Source: Rhodococcus pseudokoreensis (GTDB lineage Bacteria > Actinomycetota > Actinomycetes > Mycobacteriales > Mycobacteriaceae). Taken from it: a stretch of 64,000 nt of DNA. A program made the position numbers and the translations under genes. Below are positions 7,824-16,755 of the stretch, one piece after another. The notes beneath the pieces are model-generated. The model was given only the letters and a program-made list of their open reading frames with translations, made no database searches and was not told the DNA's origin. Location: positions 2,542,001-2,606,000 of the forward strand of contig NZ_CP070619.1 in NCBI RefSeq assembly GCF_017068395.1, given 5' to 3'. Positions within the stretch are counted from its first letter, which is position 1. The number at the start of each line of letters is the position of its first letter.

Positions 7824-9085
7824 GGCGTTCCTCCCCCGTTGCACGTGTCCGGCGCGGGCACGCCTGCGAAGCGGTCGGCGATCCACTGCACCGCCCCGGG
7901 GACGGATCGCCCGTCCGCGTGGCCCTCTCCGGGCCGGGTGTCGAACTCGACCACATCGCCGAGCGTGCACGCGTTGTCGACGGCCTGCGAAGTCCATTGC
8001 GGCAGAATGAGGTTGTCCCGATCCCCCACGACGACGAGCATCGGTCCGCCCGCACCGGTCTTCGGCAGTGCGATGTCCTGCAGCCACCCGCGCATGCGCT
8101 CGGCGTCGGCCGCCGTCCGCGGTCCCGTGTCGGCCGGGGCGAGCTGGGTCGCCACCGTCCACTTCTCCTGGAGTTTCGCGGCGACGCAGGACAGCGTGAC
8201 GTCGGGGCTGGCGGCGAGGGCGCCGCGCATGTAGTCGGCGGGGTTCAGCTCCGGGTGGATCACCTGCAGTCCCTCGAGGAGATACGGCAGGAACATCTTC
8301 TGCGGCAACGACAGTGGTTCGACGGTGCCGTCGGCGACGATCCCCGACAGGTCGGCCGCGGGTGACAGGTTCGCCGCGCCGACGAACTCGAGGCCGTCGC
8401 CGTAGTCGCCGGCGTGCTCGGCCGCGGACCACGACGCCTGCCCGCCCTGCGACACTCCGATCGCCGCCCAGCGCGTCGACGCGTCCGGCACCAGGGTGCG
8501 CGCCGCCCGGACCGCGTCGATCAGGTCGTAGGCGGCGGTGTCCGGTTCGAGGTAGGGGTGCGGGCCGTCGGTGCCGAGGCCCTGGTAATCGGTGACGGTC
8601 ACGACGTACCCCCGCTGCAGCAGCGGCCGGACGAGGTTCGTGGTGCCCAGCAGCGTCGGCGACGACGACGGGGCGCATTCGTCGGTGACGCCCGTGGTGC
8701 CGTGCCCGACCGTCACGACGGGCCTGCCGCCCTCGGGTGCGGGGCCGCCGGGAGTGAAGACCGTGCCCACCACCTCCGAGCCGCCGCCGTCGACGCCGGA
8801 CGTCGACCGGTAGACGACGCGGGTGGCCGTGGCACCGAGGGCGGTGATCGCCGGGTCGATGTCGGGCACCGGCTGCCGACTGATCAGCGCGCCCCGCTGG
8901 TCGCCCGTCGGCGCCGGGGGAACGGACGGAGAAGCGGGTGCAGCCATCGAGGTCGTGGGAGGCGGAGCCGGGGAGGCCGCGTCCGTGGCGCAGGCGGCCA
9001 GCGTGAGGGGAACGGTCAGCACCAGGGCACCGGCCAGCGCGACCACGGCGGTTCGCACCGGACGCACACCCACCTCGCACCTCAT
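7820..9085 (-). CDS. Secreted lipase-family lipoprotein (LIP family)
   Basis: A 421-residue alpha/beta hydrolase exported as a probable lipoprotein: the N-terminus has arginines, a hydrophobic stretch and the lipobox 'LTLAAC' (Cys about residue 32). A Pro/Ala/Ser-rich linker follows. The nucleophile elbow is 'GVSQGGQ', preceded by 'GHGTTG' and 'VTVTDYQGLGTDGPHPYL', which are typical of secretory LIP-family lipases; the likely histidine lies in 'GEGHADG'. The gene starts at ATG 9085, overlapping the antiporter stop (ATGA). Substrates are probably acylglycerols or esters. A paralogue with the same motifs but no lipobox is encoded at 16748-17869. Confidence 0.85.
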   Translation of the reverse strand: MRCEVGVRPVRTAVVALAGALVLTVPLTLAACATDAASPAPPPTTSMAAPASPSVPPAPTGDQRGALISRQPVPDIDPAITALGATATRVVYRSTSGVDGGGSEVVGTVFTPGGPAPEGGRPVVTVGHGTTGVTDECAPSSSPTLLGTTNLVRPLLQRGYVVTVTDYQGLGTDGPHPYLEPDTAAYDLIDAVRAARTLVPDASTRWAAIGVSQGGQASWSAAEHAGDYGDGLEFVGAANLSPAADLSGIVADGTVEPLSLPQKMFLPYLLEGLQVIHPELNPADYMRGALAASPDVTLSCVAAKLQEKWTVATQLAPADTGPRTAADAERMRGWLQDIALPKTGAGGPMLVVVGDRDNLILPQWTSQAVDNACTLGDVVEFDTRPGEGHADGRSVPGAVQWIADRFAGVPAPDTCNGGGTP

Positions 9086-10698
9086 TCGCGACGTCTCCGC
9101 ACCCGTTCCTCGGCTGCGGCCTCCTCCACATCGAGGCCTTCCAACACGCTACGCATCACTTCGTCGTCGAGCGTGCCCGCATCGCGGGCGGCGATCAGCG
9201 CCTCCCGCTGCGCGCGCAGGGCAGCTCGGCGGTAGTGGTCGAACAGTGCGCCTGCCCGCTGCTTCTCGGCGGCGTCCTCCGCCTCCTCGGCCTGCAGGCG
9301 GGCCCGCATCGACCGGCGCACCCGGTCGAGGATGTCGGTGACCGACGCGCGGTCGACTCCCTCGGGCGGGTTCGCGGCGAATTCGACGAGCGCCCGTTCG
9401 CCCGCGTCGCGTGAGATCGCGCGGGCCAGCGTCACCTGTTCCTCCTCGCGCCTGCGTTCGTCGGGATCCGCCAGATCGAGCATCCGGATCAGCAGCGGCA
9501 TGGTGGCGCCCTGGATCAGGAGGGTGCCGACGGCCACGACGAACGCGATCGCCTGGATCACCTCGCGCCCCGGGAACGGCTGGCCGCTCGCGATCACCAC
9601 GGGCACACCGGACGCGGCAGCGAGCGTGACGACCCCGCGCATTCCCGCCCAGGACACGACGACGCTCTCCCGCCACCCCAGTTCCACCGAGCCGCCCGGC
9701 GTCCTGATCGCCAGCCCGAGGCGGCGGCGGAGCCAGTGCAGCAGGATCCACGCCGGGCGGATCGCCATGACCACGGCGAGGACCGCGAAGCCGTAGAAGA
9801 AGATGTGGTGCACCGGCAGGCCCTGGTCGCGGACGTCGTCGATGACGAACCTCAGTTGCAGCCCCATGTAGGCGAACACGAACATCTCGAGCAGGAGGTC
9901 GACGCTCTCCCACAGCGACCGCTCCTGGATGCGGGTGGCCACGGACGCGTCGGTGGCCTTGTGCCCCATCAGGAACCCCGCGGCGACGACGGACAGCACC
10001 CCGGACGCGTGCATTTCCTCGGCCGCGAGGTACGCGGCGAACGGGAGCATCAGCCCCAGCACCGTTTCCAGCGGCGAGTCGTACATGCGGCGGCGCACCC
10101 ACTCGACGATCTTCGCGAGCACCAGTCCGATCAGTACCCCGCCGACCACCTCGTAGGCGAAGAACACCACGGGGGGCACGGGAATCTCCGCCCCGACGAC
10201 GGCGGACACGGCGACGGCGAACAGGGTCAGCGCGGTCGCGTCGTTGACGAGTCCCTCACCGGTGAGGATCGCGATCACCCGGTTCGGCAAACCCAGTCTT
10301 CGGCCGACCGCGACGGCGCTGACCGCGTCCGTCGGCGCGACCACGGCGCCGAGGACCAGCGCCGCGCCGAGCGTGAATTCGGGAACCAGCCAGTTGGCGA
10401 AGAAGCCCACCCCCACCGCGGTCGCCAGGACGGTGAAGATCCCCAGCCGCAGAATCGGTGCGAGGTGGCGCCGGAACGTGGCCACCGAGAACTTGAGCGC
10501 CGCGGAGTACAGCAGCGGCGGCAGCACCACCCCGAGGATGGCCTCCGGGTCCAGTTCGAGGCGCGGCATCCCGGGAATGAACGACGCCACCGACCCGATG
10601 GTGACGAGAACGAGCGGCGCCTGCAGATCGCGGCGCTTCGCGAAACTCGTCACGGCGATGGCCACGATGATGACGAGAAGCACGAGGACGCCGTTCAC
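9082..10698 (-). CDS. CPA1-type Na+/H+ antiporter
   Basis: Taking GTG 10698 as start gives 538 residues beginning directly with a membrane helix; the open frame continues upstream to 10785 but that extension is hydrophilic and overlaps the terminator hairpin. About 12 helices include the CPA1 signatures 'LPPLLYSAALKF', 'APTDAVSAVAVG' and 'GEGLVNDATALTLF'. The last 130 residues form a hydrophilic, charged cytoplasmic tail with likely coiled-coil helix. The protein would exchange Na+ (or K+) for H+ at the cytoplasmic membrane. It is the first gene of a chain running through lipase, MmcQ-like, LytS, LytTR, small membrane protein and symporter, all linked by overlaps or short gaps. Confidence 0.88.
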   Translation of the reverse strand: MNGVLVLLVIIVAIAVTSFAKRRDLQAPLVLVTIGSVASFIPGMPRLELDPEAILGVVLPPLLYSAALKFSVATFRRHLAPILRLGIFTVLATAVGVGFFANWLVPEFTLGAALVLGAVVAPTDAVSAVAVGRRLGLPNRVIAILTGEGLVNDATALTLFAVAVSAVVGAEIPVPPVVFFAYEVVGGVLIGLVLAKIVEWVRRRMYDSPLETVLGLMLPFAAYLAAEEMHASGVLSVVAAGFLMGHKATDASVATRIQERSLWESVDLLLEMFVFAYMGLQLRFVIDDVRDQGLPVHHIFFYGFAVLAVVMAIRPAWILLHWLRRRLGLAIRTPGGSVELGWRESVVVSWAGMRGVVTLAAASGVPVVIASGQPFPGREVIQAIAFVVAVGTLLIQGATMPLLIRMLDLADPDERRREEEQVTLARAISRDAGERALVEFAANPPEGVDRASVTDILDRVRRSMRARLQAEEAEDAAEKQRAGALFDHYRRAALRAQREALIAARDAGTLDDEVMRSVLEGLDVEEAAAEERVRRRRE

Positions 10699-10745
10699 GA
10701 CACCGATTCTGCCGCGCCCGCCCGCGATGCGCGGGTCATCGCCGA

Positions 10746-10794
10746 AGACACGTGCGGGCCCCGGTCCGAGAACCGGGGCCCGCACGGTGTGTCT
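10746..10794. terminator. Strong hairpin terminator after the Rv0909-like gene
   Basis: A 14-bp perfect stem (10752-10765 with 10772-10785, arm GTGCGGGCCCCGGT) closes a 6-base loop, and the outer bases AGACAC/GTGTCT (10746-10751 and 10789-10794) extend it. It lies 10 bases beyond the stop of the Rv0909-like gene on the minus strand and just before the antiporter start, so it should isolate the ctpE transcript from the antiporter operon. Confidence 0.75.
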
Positions 10795-10803
10795 GGGAAG
10801 GGT

Positions 10804-10995
10804 TCACTCCTTCGGGGGAACAGCCTTCTTCGCCGCGTCGGCGGCCTTGTCGATCTGGTTGCTGTACTTGCCCCCGGTCTTGCTGTCCGCGACGTCGGCG
10901 GCCTTGTCGATGGCGCCGTGAACCTTGTCCGCGTTCTGCGAAGCGGCTTCCTTCCCCTTGCCCAGCAGGCCCTTCAGTGTGTCGACGAAACTCAT
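10804..10995 (-). CDS. Rv0909-family small protein, putative antitoxin
   Basis: A 63-residue lysine/alanine-rich helical protein starting at ATG 10995 behind a strong GGAGGAAG site. The pattern 'LLGKGKEAASQNADKVHGAIDKAADVAD' followed by 'KTGGKYSNQIDKA' matches mycobacterial Rv0909/MT0933, annotated as the antitoxin of the Rv0910 toxin. It lies 126 bases downstream of ctpE exactly as Rv0909 follows ctpE in M. tuberculosis. Its presumed partner (620-1051) is not adjacent but about 10 kb downstream behind an inserted block. Because these proteins are similar to amphipathic stress proteins, the antitoxin label is tentative. Confidence 0.8.
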   Translation of the reverse strand: MSFVDTLKGLLGKGKEAASQNADKVHGAIDKAADVADSKTGGKYSNQIDKAADAAKKAVPPKE

Positions 10996-11121
10996 CGTTC
11001 TTCCTCCTCCGGTGCATGCGCACGCAGTGTCCGCGCGAGTTCGATCACTCGCCGTGCCCCCAGTCTCACAGCATTGACTCGGCGACGCCAACCGTTCGGA
11101 TCGCCGCGAGCAGTACTCCGG

Positions 11122-13572
11122 TCAGTGCACGCCCGGAAGATCTTCCGGCGCCGCGAAGAGGCGGCGATGCTCGCCGTGCAGGCGGCCCGTGACCCACCAT
11201 CCGATCTCGACGAGAACCACTCCCACGAGCCCGCACACGAGCGCGGACGTGGTGGCGCCGACGTTGGTCGGATCGAGTTTGAAGAACTCCCGCGTGAACG
11301 GCAGCGCGAACAGGATGAGGTATCCCGCCACGGATCCGAAGATCAGCACCAGCTTCCACCACACGTACGGCCGGGCGACGACGGCCAGCACCCACAGGGC
11401 GATCATGATGAGGGTGATGAGCGCCGACGTGCCCGCCTGAATCTTCTGTGTCTCCGTCTGATCCGGCCCCGCGTACACGAGAAGGTACGAAATGAACGTC
11501 GTGACACCGATGATCACCCCCGACGGCACGGCGAGACGCATCACACGCGGCACGAACCCGGAGCGCGCCCGCTCGTTGTTCGGTGCCAGCGACAGGATGA
11601 ACGCGGGAATGCCGATGGTGAACCAGGCGGCGATCGTCACGTGCCGCGGCAGGAACGGATACGGCACCGGCTCGAAATGGAAGATCTGCGACAGCACACC
11701 GGTAATTCCGATGAGGAACGCCAGCAGCACCGAGTACACGGTCTTGGTGAGGAACAGGTTCGAGACGCGTTCGATGTTGCCGATCACCCGTCGGCCCTCG
11801 CCCACCACGTACGGCAGGGTGGCAAACTTGTTGTCCAGCAACACGATCTGCGCGACCGCGCGGGTGGCGGGACTGCCGGAGCCCATCGACACGCCGATGT
11901 CGGCGTCCTTGAGCGCCAGCACGTCGTTGACGCCGTCGCCCGTCATCGCGACGGTGTGACCGCGAGACTGCAGCGCCCCCACCATCTCCCGCTTCTGGTC
12001 GGGGCGGACCCGGCCGAACGTCGTGGCCGTTTCCAGGGTCTCGGCGAGGGCGTCGCGGTCGGCGGGCAGTTCGCGGGCGTCGACGGGACGGTCGCCGCCG
12101 GGCAGCCCGAGCGATCCGGCCACCGCGCCGACCGACACGGCGTTGTCACCGGAGATGACCTTTACGGTGACGTTCTGGCTCGCGAAGTATTCGAGGGTGC
12201 CGCGGGCGTCGGGACGCACCCGCTGTTCCAGGATCACCAGCGCGCGCGGCGTGATCGCACCCGGCGCCGCGGGGTGGTCGACCGGGACTTCGCAACTGCC
12301 GAGCAGGAGCACCCGCAGTCCCGAGGAGCCGACTTCCTCGGCCTGCCGGGCCATGTCGCTGCCCGGGTCGAGCAGCACGTCGGGTGCGCCGAGGACCCAG
12401 TTGCCGTGGCCACCGTACGACTGGCCGCTCCATTTCTTGGCCGAGGAGAACGGGGCCTCCGCGGTGGCATCGCCCCAGCCGGGGGCGTCGGGAAAGGCTT
12501 CCGCGATCGCGAGGACGCTGGCGTTCGGCCGCGGGTCGGACGCTGCCATCGCGGCAAGTGCCGCCCGGGACGGTTCGGCGTCGGACGGGTCGGCACAGCG
12601 CAGTTCGGACAACCGCATACCGTTCTCGGTGAGGGTGCCGGTCTTGTCGGCACACACCACGTCGACGCGGGCGAGGCCTTCGATGGCGGGCAACTCCTGC
12701 ACGAGGCACTGCCGTTGACCGAGCCGGATCACCCCGACCGCGAACGCGATCGACGTCATCAGCACCAGGCCCTCGGGCACCATCGGCACCAGCGCGGCCA
12801 CCATCCCGTTGAGCGCGGGCCGGATCGATTCGCCGCTCGAGAACAACTGGTTGTAGATGATCAGCAGACCCGCCGGAATCATCAGGTACGTGATGAATTT
12901 CAGGATCTTGTCGATGCCGCTGCGCAACTCCGAGTGCACGAGCGTGAACTTGCTGGCCTCGTCCGCGAGTTTCGCGGCGTACGCGTCGCCTCCGACCTTC
13001 GTGGCCCGGTAACAGCCGCTGCCCGACGCGACGAAACTTCCCGACAGCACCTGCTGACCGACGTCCTTGTGCACGGGATCGGCCTCACCGGTGAGGAGGG
13101 ACTCGTCGATGTCGAGTGTCGCCGCCTCCACCACGACCCCGTCGACGACGATCTGGTCGCCCGCGCCGAGTTCGATGATGTCGTCGAGCACGACCTCCCG
13201 GGGTGCCATCGCGACGGCGACGCCGTCGCGGCGGACCACCGGTTTGGTCTGGCTGACGATCGCCAGTTTGTCGAGGGTCCGCTTGGCCCGCACTTCCTGG
13301 ATGATGCCGATCCCGCTGTTGGCGATGATCAGCAGGCCGAACATGCCGTCGATGATCGAACCGGTGGCCAGCACGATGATCAGCAGCACCCCGAGGATCG
13401 CGTTGATCCGGGTGAACACGTTGGCGCGCACGATGTCGCGCACCGACCGGCTGGCCCGATCCGGGACGTCGTTGGTCTTGCCCGCCGCCACCCGCTCCGC
13501 CACCTGCGCGGCCGTCAGCCCCTCCACTGCGACGACTGCAACGCTGTCGGTGCCCGTTTCGTCGTATGCCAT
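11122..13572 (-). CDS. ctpE: P-type cation-transporting ATPase, CtpE orthologue
   Basis: An 816-residue P-type ATPase starting at ATG 13572. Visible landmarks in order: an actuator-domain loop with '[15 protein letters not shown]', membrane segment '[19 protein letters not shown]', phosphorylation motif 'DKTGT' with D309, nucleotide-binding region, hinge '[19 protein letters not shown]', and six C-terminal helices. The 'PMVPEGL' segment corresponds to the ion-binding helix. In mycobacteria CtpE is a plasma-membrane calcium uptake ATPase, and the flanking genes (Rv0906-like upstream, Rv0909-like downstream) are in the same order here, supporting orthology. No N-terminal heavy-metal domain is present. 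Confidence 0.92.
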   Translation of the reverse strand: MAYDETGTDSVAVVAVEGLTAAQVAERVAAGKTNDVPDRASRSVRDIVRANVFTRINAILGVLLIIVLATGSIIDGMFGLLIIANSGIGIIQEVRAKRTLDKLAIVSQTKPVVRRDGVAVAMAPREVVLDDIIELGAGDQIVVDGVVVEAATLDIDESLLTGEADPVHKDVGQQVLSGSFVASGSGCYRATKVGGDAYAAKLADEASKFTLVHSELRSGIDKILKFITYLMIPAGLLIIYNQLFSSGESIRPALNGMVAALVPMVPEGLVLMTSIAFAVGVIRLGQRQCLVQELPAIEGLARVDVVCADKTGTLTENGMRLSELRCADPSDAEPSRAALAAMAASDPRPNASVLAIAEAFPDAPGWGDATAEAPFSSAKKWSGQSYGGHGNWVLGAPDVLLDPGSDMARQAEEVGSSGLRVLLLGSCEVPVDHPAAPGAITPRALVILEQRVRPDARGTLEYFASQNVTVKVISGDNAVSVGAVAGSLGLPGGDRPVDARELPADRDALAETLETATTFGRVRPDQKREMVGALQSRGHTVAMTGDGVNDVLALKDADIGVSMGSGSPATRAVAQIVLLDNKFATLPYVVGEGRRVIGNIERVSNLFLTKTVYSVLLAFLIGITGVLSQIFHFEPVPYPFLPRHVTIAAWFTIGIPAFILSLAPNNERARSGFVPRVMRLAVPSGVIIGVTTFISYLLVYAGPDQTETQKIQAGTSALITLIMIALWVLAVVARPYVWWKLVLIFGSVAGYLILFALPFTREFFKLDPTNVGATTSALVCGLVGVVLVEIGWWVTGRLHGEHRRLFAAPEDLPGVH

Positions 13573-13621
13573 GGTCAAAGGCTACGCAACCGGGCTCGGC
13601 TCCGAGGGATGCGCGCCGGGT

Positions 13622-14737
13622 TCAGCCGAGCGCGGTCCACCACGGGGTCTGGGTGGCCGGTTTCAGCGCGTCGACCCGCTGTCCGGGCATCGGGACGGCC
13701 ACCGGGGTGCCCGCTTCCTGCGCGGCCGCGAGCAACCGGACGATCGGCTCGGACCACGTGTGGAACGCGAGGTTGAACGTGGCCCAGTGCACCGGCACCA
13801 GCAGTCCGCGGGTCGCGTCGCCGGAGTTGAGGTCGGCGTGGGTCTGCACCGCCTCCTCGGGGTTCATGTGGATGTCCGCCCACCTGGTGTCGTAGGCGCC
13901 GACGGGCAGCAGTGTGAGGTCGAACGGTCCGTAGCGGCGGCCCAGGTCGGCGAACCGCGTCGTGTATCCGCTGTCGCCGCCGAAGAACACCTTCCGGCTC
14001 GGGCCGGCGAGCACCCACGACGCCCATTGGGTGGTGTTGCGCACGAGGCCCCGGCCGGAGAAGTGCCGGGCCTCCGTGCACGTGAGGGTGAGTTCGCCGA
14101 GCGTCGTCGACTCGTCCCAGTCGAGTTCCACGATCCGCTCCTCCGGCACCCGCCACTGACGCAGGTGCGCACCGAGCCCGACCGGTACGACGAACGGCGC
14201 CTTCTGGGTGGCGGCGAGTTGCTGCACGGTGGCCATGTCGAGGTGGTCGTAGTGGTCGTGCGAGATGACGATCGCGTCGAGGACGGGCAGGTCGGCCAGC
14301 GGCACCGGGGTCGGGTGCATGCGGGACGGACCGAGGAGCGCGGACGGCGACACCCGCCGGCTCCACACCGGGTCGGCCAGCACCCGGTAGCCGTCGACCT
14401 CGACGAGCACACTCGAATGGCCGTACCAGGTGACGGCGACGTCGGCGGCCTCGACGGGCGCGAGCGGCGTCGCCAGCGGGATCGGCGTGCGTGGACGTCC
14501 CGCCTTGCCCCGCGTGATCAGCGCCTTGAGGATCCCGGTCTCCGAACCGGACAGCATCATGCTGCTCGGATCGGTGTTGTGGAACTGACGGTCGCGGTAC
14601 CGCGGCGACGTCGCGGCGTACGGGCGCACCTTGGCACGCGACGCGCCCATCTGAGACGGGAGGCCCCACGCGGCGCGTGTCAGCCACCCGAGGGCGGCGG
14701 TGGCCAGAACAGTCGTCACGGCGTTCTTCGCTTTCAC
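13622..14737 (-). CDS. Metallo-beta-lactamase-fold hydrolase, Rv0906-like
   Basis: A 371-residue protein with a GTG start at 14737 and an N-terminal hydrophobic stretch ('AVTTVLATAALGWLTRAAWG') that may be a membrane anchor. The MBL core shows 'ISHDHYDHLD' (metal ligands H-x-H-x-D-H), 'GHSSVLVE' at the first strand, 'EARHFSGRG', 'FFGGDSGYT' with a metal-ligand aspartate and 'VPVHWATF' near the end. This arrangement is that of the NAPE-hydrolysing phospholipase D/UlaG-like group, and Rv0906 of M. tuberculosis occupies the same position upstream of ctpE. Phospholipid or lactone substrates are possible; none is proven here. A homologue of Rv0907 is missing between this gene and ctpE. Confidence 0.85.
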   Translation of the reverse strand: MKAKNAVTTVLATAALGWLTRAAWGLPSQMGASRAKVRPYAATSPRYRDRQFHNTDPSSMMLSGSETGILKALITRGKAGRPRTPIPLATPLAPVEAADVAVTWYGHSSVLVEVDGYRVLADPVWSRRVSPSALLGPSRMHPTPVPLADLPVLDAIVISHDHYDHLDMATVQQLAATQKAPFVVPVGLGAHLRQWRVPEERIVELDWDESTTLGELTLTCTEARHFSGRGLVRNTTQWASWVLAGPSRKVFFGGDSGYTTRFADLGRRYGPFDLTLLPVGAYDTRWADIHMNPEEAVQTHADLNSGDATRGLLVPVHWATFNLAFHTWSEPIVRLLAAAQEAGTPVAVPMPGQRVDALKPATQTPWWTALG

Positions 14738-14781
14738 CCCGACAACTGTAACCACGCGTGCGGGAAAGGTGCGGCCGACGG

Positions 14782-15513
14782 CTACTGACCGCGGAACACC
14801 GGGGGACGCTTCTCGGCGCGGGCGGCCCGCGCCTCCTGCGCGTCGTAGCTCTTCCACGCCGCGTGCAACGCCGCGAGCTGCTCGGGCGGCGGCGGGCTCT
14901 GGGTGCCGTCGTCGTTGAGCACCATCTTGAGGTGTTGCAGCGACAGCGGCGCCAGGCGCGCGATCGAGTGCGCCCACTGCTGTGCGACGGCGAGGTCGCC
15001 GCGCTTGTTGGCGAGGCCGTGCGCCAGCGCATCGTCGGCCCCGACCTCTTCCGCGCCGAGCAGGATCGTTCGTGCCGGTCCGCCGCCGATCAGGGCGGCC
15101 AGCCGGTGCACCGTCCACCGGTCCACGGAGATCCCGAGCTTGGCGGCGGGGATCGCGAAGCGCGCCTCGGGCGCGACCACCCGCAAGTCGGCGGCGAGCG
15201 CCAGCTGGCTGCCCGCGCCGATCGCGGGGCCGTTGATCGCGGCGATGACGGGGACGGGGACCGAGTCGATGGTGTGCAGCATCTCGAGCAGGGTGTCGGT
15301 GAACCCGTCGGCGTACACGTCGCCCGACAGGTCGGCGCCCGCGCAGAACGCGCTGCCCTGCCCTGTGAGGACGATCACCCGTGCGCCGTCGGTGACGGAC
15401 TTCTCCGTCTCCTCGCGCAGCAGGTCGCAGATCTCGGTGTTCAACGCATTGCGACGGTCGGGTCGTTGCAGTTCGAGGGTGAAGACGTCGCCGTCACGAC
15501 TCGTCCCGATCAT
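14782..15513 (-). CDS. echA6: Enoyl-CoA hydratase/isomerase family protein, EchA6 orthologue
   Basis: With ATG 15513 as start the protein is 243 residues, which I recall as the length of M. tuberculosis EchA6. The crotonase fold is shown by 'RPDRRNALNTE' near the N-terminus, the oxyanion-hole segments 'GSAFCAGADLSGD' and 'NGPAIGAGSQLALAADLRV', and 'FAIPAAKLGISVD'. The mycobacterial protein is reported to bind long acyl-CoA and deliver it to mycolate synthesis rather than to hydrate enoyl-CoA. Whether this one has hydratase activity is open. Gene order echA6, Rv0906-like, ctpE is conserved, with a 44-base gap to the next gene. Confidence 0.88.
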   Translation of the reverse strand: MIGTSRDGDVFTLELQRPDRRNALNTEICDLLREETEKSVTDGARVIVLTGQGSAFCAGADLSGDVYADGFTDTLLEMLHTIDSVPVPVIAAINGPAIGAGSQLALAADLRVVAPEARFAIPAAKLGISVDRWTVHRLAALIGGGPARTILLGAEEVGADDALAHGLANKRGDLAVAQQWAHSIARLAPLSLQHLKMVLNDDGTQSPPPPEQLAALHAAWKSYDAQEARAARAEKRPPVFRGQ

Positions 15514-15657
15514 GTCCACTCGCTTTCTTCGTGATTGCTGTCCACTGACGAATTCTCCCCTGCCCACCCGACTGGACGTCTGTCACCCAACCACAGCGGG
15601 ATCGGCCGGAACACAGGAGCCTCTCCGGTAGTTGTGAGGGTGGAGGTGAGGACCGAG

Positions 15658-16755
15658 ATGAACAGTGAAGTGGACGTCGCCGTGATCGGCGCGGGGCAGG
15701 CGGGGCTGTCTGCCGCCTACTATCTGCGCAGGTTCGGGGTGGAACCGGAGTCCGGTTTCGTGGTGCTCGATCACGCGCCGGGACCCGGCGGCGCGTGGCA
15801 GTTCCGGTGGCCGTCCCTCACGCTGAGCACTGTCAACGGTGTCCACGACCTTCCCGGGCTCGGCTTCGCCGCGACGATCGGGGTGGACCCGAACGACCCC
15901 GAGGCCGCGCTGGTGCACGCGTCGAGCGCGGTTCCCCAGTACTTCGCGACGTACGAGAAACAGTTCGAGTTGCCGGTGCATCGCCCCGTGCACACCCGGG
16001 TGGTGTGTGCCCGCGACGAGCGTCTGCGCATCGAGACCGACAGCGGCGTCGTGTCCGCCCGCGGCCTGATCAACGCGACGGGAACGTGGGAACGCCCCTT
16101 CATCCCCCGCTATCCCGGCGCGGAGTCGTTCACCGGCCGCCAGGTGCACACCAAGGACTACTCGTCGGCGCAGGACTTCGCGGGAAAGCATGTTCTCGTC
16201 GTCGGCGGCGGCATCTCGGCGGTGCAGTTGCTGGACGAGATCTCCCGGGTCACCACCACCACGTGGGTGACGCGCCGCCCGCCGGAGTTCCGGGACGAGC
16301 CGTTCACACAAGAGATCGGCCGGGCCGCCGTCGCTCTCGTCGAGGACCGGGTTCGCCGCGGGCTGCCGCCGGGCTCGGTGGTGTCGGTGACGGGACTGCC
16401 CGTGACGCCCGCGATCCGCGCCGCCCGCGAACGCGGGGTGCTGGCGCGGCAACCGATGTTCAGCGAGATCACCGCGGACGGCGTCCGCTGGGCCGACGGG
16501 CACGAGGTGAAGGTCGATGTGATCCTGTGGTGCACGGGTTTTCGCAGTTCACTCGATCACCTCGCACCGCTGCGGCTGCGCGGACCCGGCGGCGGCATCA
16601 CGATGACGGGGCGCCTGGCCACCCAGGTGGCGTCGGATCCGCGGATCCATCTCGTGGGCTACGGACCGTCGTCGTCGACGATCGGCGCGAACCGGGCCGG
16701 GCAGGCGGCGGCCCGCGAACTCACCCGCCACCTCGGGTTGCCGGCCCCTACCTGA
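15658..16755 (+). CDS. FAD-dependent monooxygenase-like flavoprotein (CzcO/FMO type)
   Basis: A 365-residue flavoprotein starting at ATG 15658, with GGAGGTGA positioned 9 bases upstream. Two dinucleotide-binding motifs are visible: 'VIGAGQAGLSAAYYL' at the N-terminus for FAD and 'VVGGGISAVQLLDEI' mid-protein for NADPH. Between them 'SFTGRQVHTKDY' resembles the FxGxxxHxxxY/W fingerprint of flavin-containing and Baeyer-Villiger monooxygenases. It is shorter than classical Baeyer-Villiger enzymes (about 500 residues) and matches the CzcO-like single-component type. The substrate is unknown. The last 8 bases overlap the convergent lipase gene. Confidence 0.85.
   Translation: MNSEVDVAVIGAGQAGLSAAYYLRRFGVEPESGFVVLDHAPGPGGAWQFRWPSLTLSTVNGVHDLPGLGFAATIGVDPNDPEAALVHASSAVPQYFATYEKQFELPVHRPVHTRVVCARDERLRIETDSGVVSARGLINATGTWERPFIPRYPGAESFTGRQVHTKDYSSAQDFAGKHVLVVGGGISAVQLLDEISRVTTTTWVTRRPPEFRDEPFTQEIGRAAVALVEDRVRRGLPPGSVVSVTGLPVTPAIRAARERGVLARQPMFSEITADGVRWADGHEVKVDVILWCTGFRSSLDHLAPLRLRGPGGGITMTGRLATQVASDPRIHLVGYGPSSSTIGANRAGQAAARELTRHLGLPAPT

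Noticed and set aside
9736..13776. 1346-codon plus-strand open frame across the antiporter, Rv0909-like and ctpE genes
   Set aside because: It runs through three recognised minus-strand genes and a terminator hairpin; composition is the low-complexity type produced by GC-rich third positions.
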